Source of the DNA: Paracoccaceae bacterium
Lineage (GTDB): Bacteria > Pseudomonadota > Alphaproteobacteria > Rhodobacterales > Rhodobacteraceae
Direction: 5' to 3'
DNA: 10,795 nucleotides
Assembly (NCBI GenBank): GCA_003564655.1
Contig: PXES01000286.1
Span: forward strand, 1 to 10,795
The notes under the pieces are model-generated. The model did not search any database, had not been told where the DNA came from, and saw only the letters and a program-made list of their open reading frames with translations. Every line of letters begins with the position of its first letter. The stretch's first letter is position 1. Both the position numbers and the translations under genes were made by a program. Below, piece after piece: positions 10,578-10,795 of the stretch.

Positions 10578-10622
10578 CTTGTCATGGAACTGTCATGGAA
10601 CCGTGGCATGGCCGTTACATCG
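10578..10622 (+). promoter_or_regulatory. PhoB box array upstream of pstS
   Basis: An exact 11-bp tandem direct repeat TGTCATGGAAC occurs at 10580-10590 and 10591-10601. It contains TTGTCAT (10579-10585) and CTGTCAT (10590-10596) separated by GGAA. PhoB binds CTGTCAT-like 7-mers repeated every 11 bp with AT-rich 4-mers between; the spacers here are less AT-rich. Weaker units follow in the same phase: CCGTGGC (10601-10607) and CCGTTAC (10612-10618, reading on as CCGTTACAT, like the CTTACAT unit of E. coli pstS). A poor -10 candidate, CTCTAT, lies at 10626-10631; in PhoB promoters the box replaces the -35. The repeat is seen; phosphate-starvation control is inferred from the match and from the downstream gene. 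Confidence 0.85.
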
Positions 10623-10643
10623 CGGCTCTATCCGGGTGTCGCT

Positions 10644-10676
10644 GGGTGCCCGGCCCGCGATGAGCCGGGCACTCCC
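10644..10676 (+). other. stable hairpin in the pstS 5' leader
   Basis: GTGCCCGGC (10646-10654) pairs perfectly with GCCGGGCAC (10664-10672) over a nine-base loop CCGCGATGA. After a bulged T the stem can add two G-C pairs (10644-10645 with 10674-10676). It ends about 21 bases before the ribosome binding site GGAG (10698-10701) and has no T tract. It could stabilise the mRNA or modulate expression. Confidence 0.6.
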
Positions 10677-10706
10677 GTGCGAAACACAGATCGAACTGGA
10701 GATACC

Positions 10707-10795
10707 ATGAACCGTCTGCCTCTTCTTGTCTCTTCCGCGTCGCTGGCGCTTGCGACCGCCGCTGGCGCCCAGTCGGTCGACCCGAACCTGCCCGA
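10707..10795 (+). CDS. pstS: phosphate ABC transporter substrate-binding protein PstS (5' part)
   Basis: Only the first 29 codons are in the window. They encode MNRLPLLVSSASLALATAAG followed by AQSVDPNLP. This is a signal peptide with a short basic N-terminus, a hydrophobic core and a likely signal peptidase I site around AGA/Q or AQ/S (residues 19-22), so the product is exported to the periplasm. The start VDPNLP resembles the mature N-terminus of the Pseudomonas-type PstS (VDPAIPSY...), and a PhoB box lies 85-128 bp upstream. Together these suggest the periplasmic phosphate-binding protein of the Pst high-affinity uptake system, with pstC, pstA, pstB and phoU expected beyond the window. GGAG (10698-10701) lies 5 bases before the ATG. 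A different PhoB-regulated secreted protein, such as a phosphatase or PqqD-type enzyme precursor, cannot be excluded from so short a piece. Confidence 0.65.
   Translation, partial: MNRLPLLVSSASLALATAAGAQSVDPNLP

Overview
Gene content, the high G+C of the coding sequence and the protein sequences point to an alphaproteobacterium, most likely of the Rhodobacterales (Rhodobacter/Paracoccus/Roseobacter relatives). The best support is the wording of L10, of the RpoB N-terminus and of the RpoB rifampicin region as I remember them in that group. I could not search a database.

Layout. Bases 1-154 are the untranslated leader of the ribosomal stalk/RNA polymerase operon and carry hairpins of the kind used for L10 autoregulation. 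The operon then reads rplJ (L10, 155-670), rplL (L7/L12, 743-1120), a 260-bp gap, rpoB (1381-5514), a 54-bp gap and rpoC (5569-9798), all on the + strand. The rplL-rpoB gap holds two strong hairpins in series: a terminator-like attenuator (1160-1189) and a near-perfect 17-bp stem (1201-1246) that suits RNase III. Together they can explain how L7/L12, needed in many copies, and the polymerase subunits, needed in far fewer, are made from one operon. Two more hairpins follow rpoC; the second (9847-9876) has a GAAA tetraloop and is the probable operon end.

The str operon genes (rpsL, rpsG, fusA), which often follow rpoC, are absent here. A convergent gene for a 129-aa protein that I do not recognise (10009-10398, - strand) follows. 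A roughly 310-bp divergent intergenic region comes next, with an 11-C homopolymer, a small hairpin, a clear PhoB-type box (direct repeats at 11-bp spacing, 10578-10622) and a stable leader hairpin. At the right edge, cut off by the window end, starts a secreted protein (10707 onward) that is best read as PstS, the phosphate-binding protein of the high-affinity phosphate ABC transporter.

Most of the window is core information-processing machinery in ordinary form, with intact reading frames and the expected catalytic and zinc-binding residues. I see no evidence of a new defence, mobile or biosynthetic system. What deserves a second look lies in the non-coding parts (rplL-rpoB gap, PhoB region with its leader hairpin, C tract) and in the unrecognised 129-aa gene.
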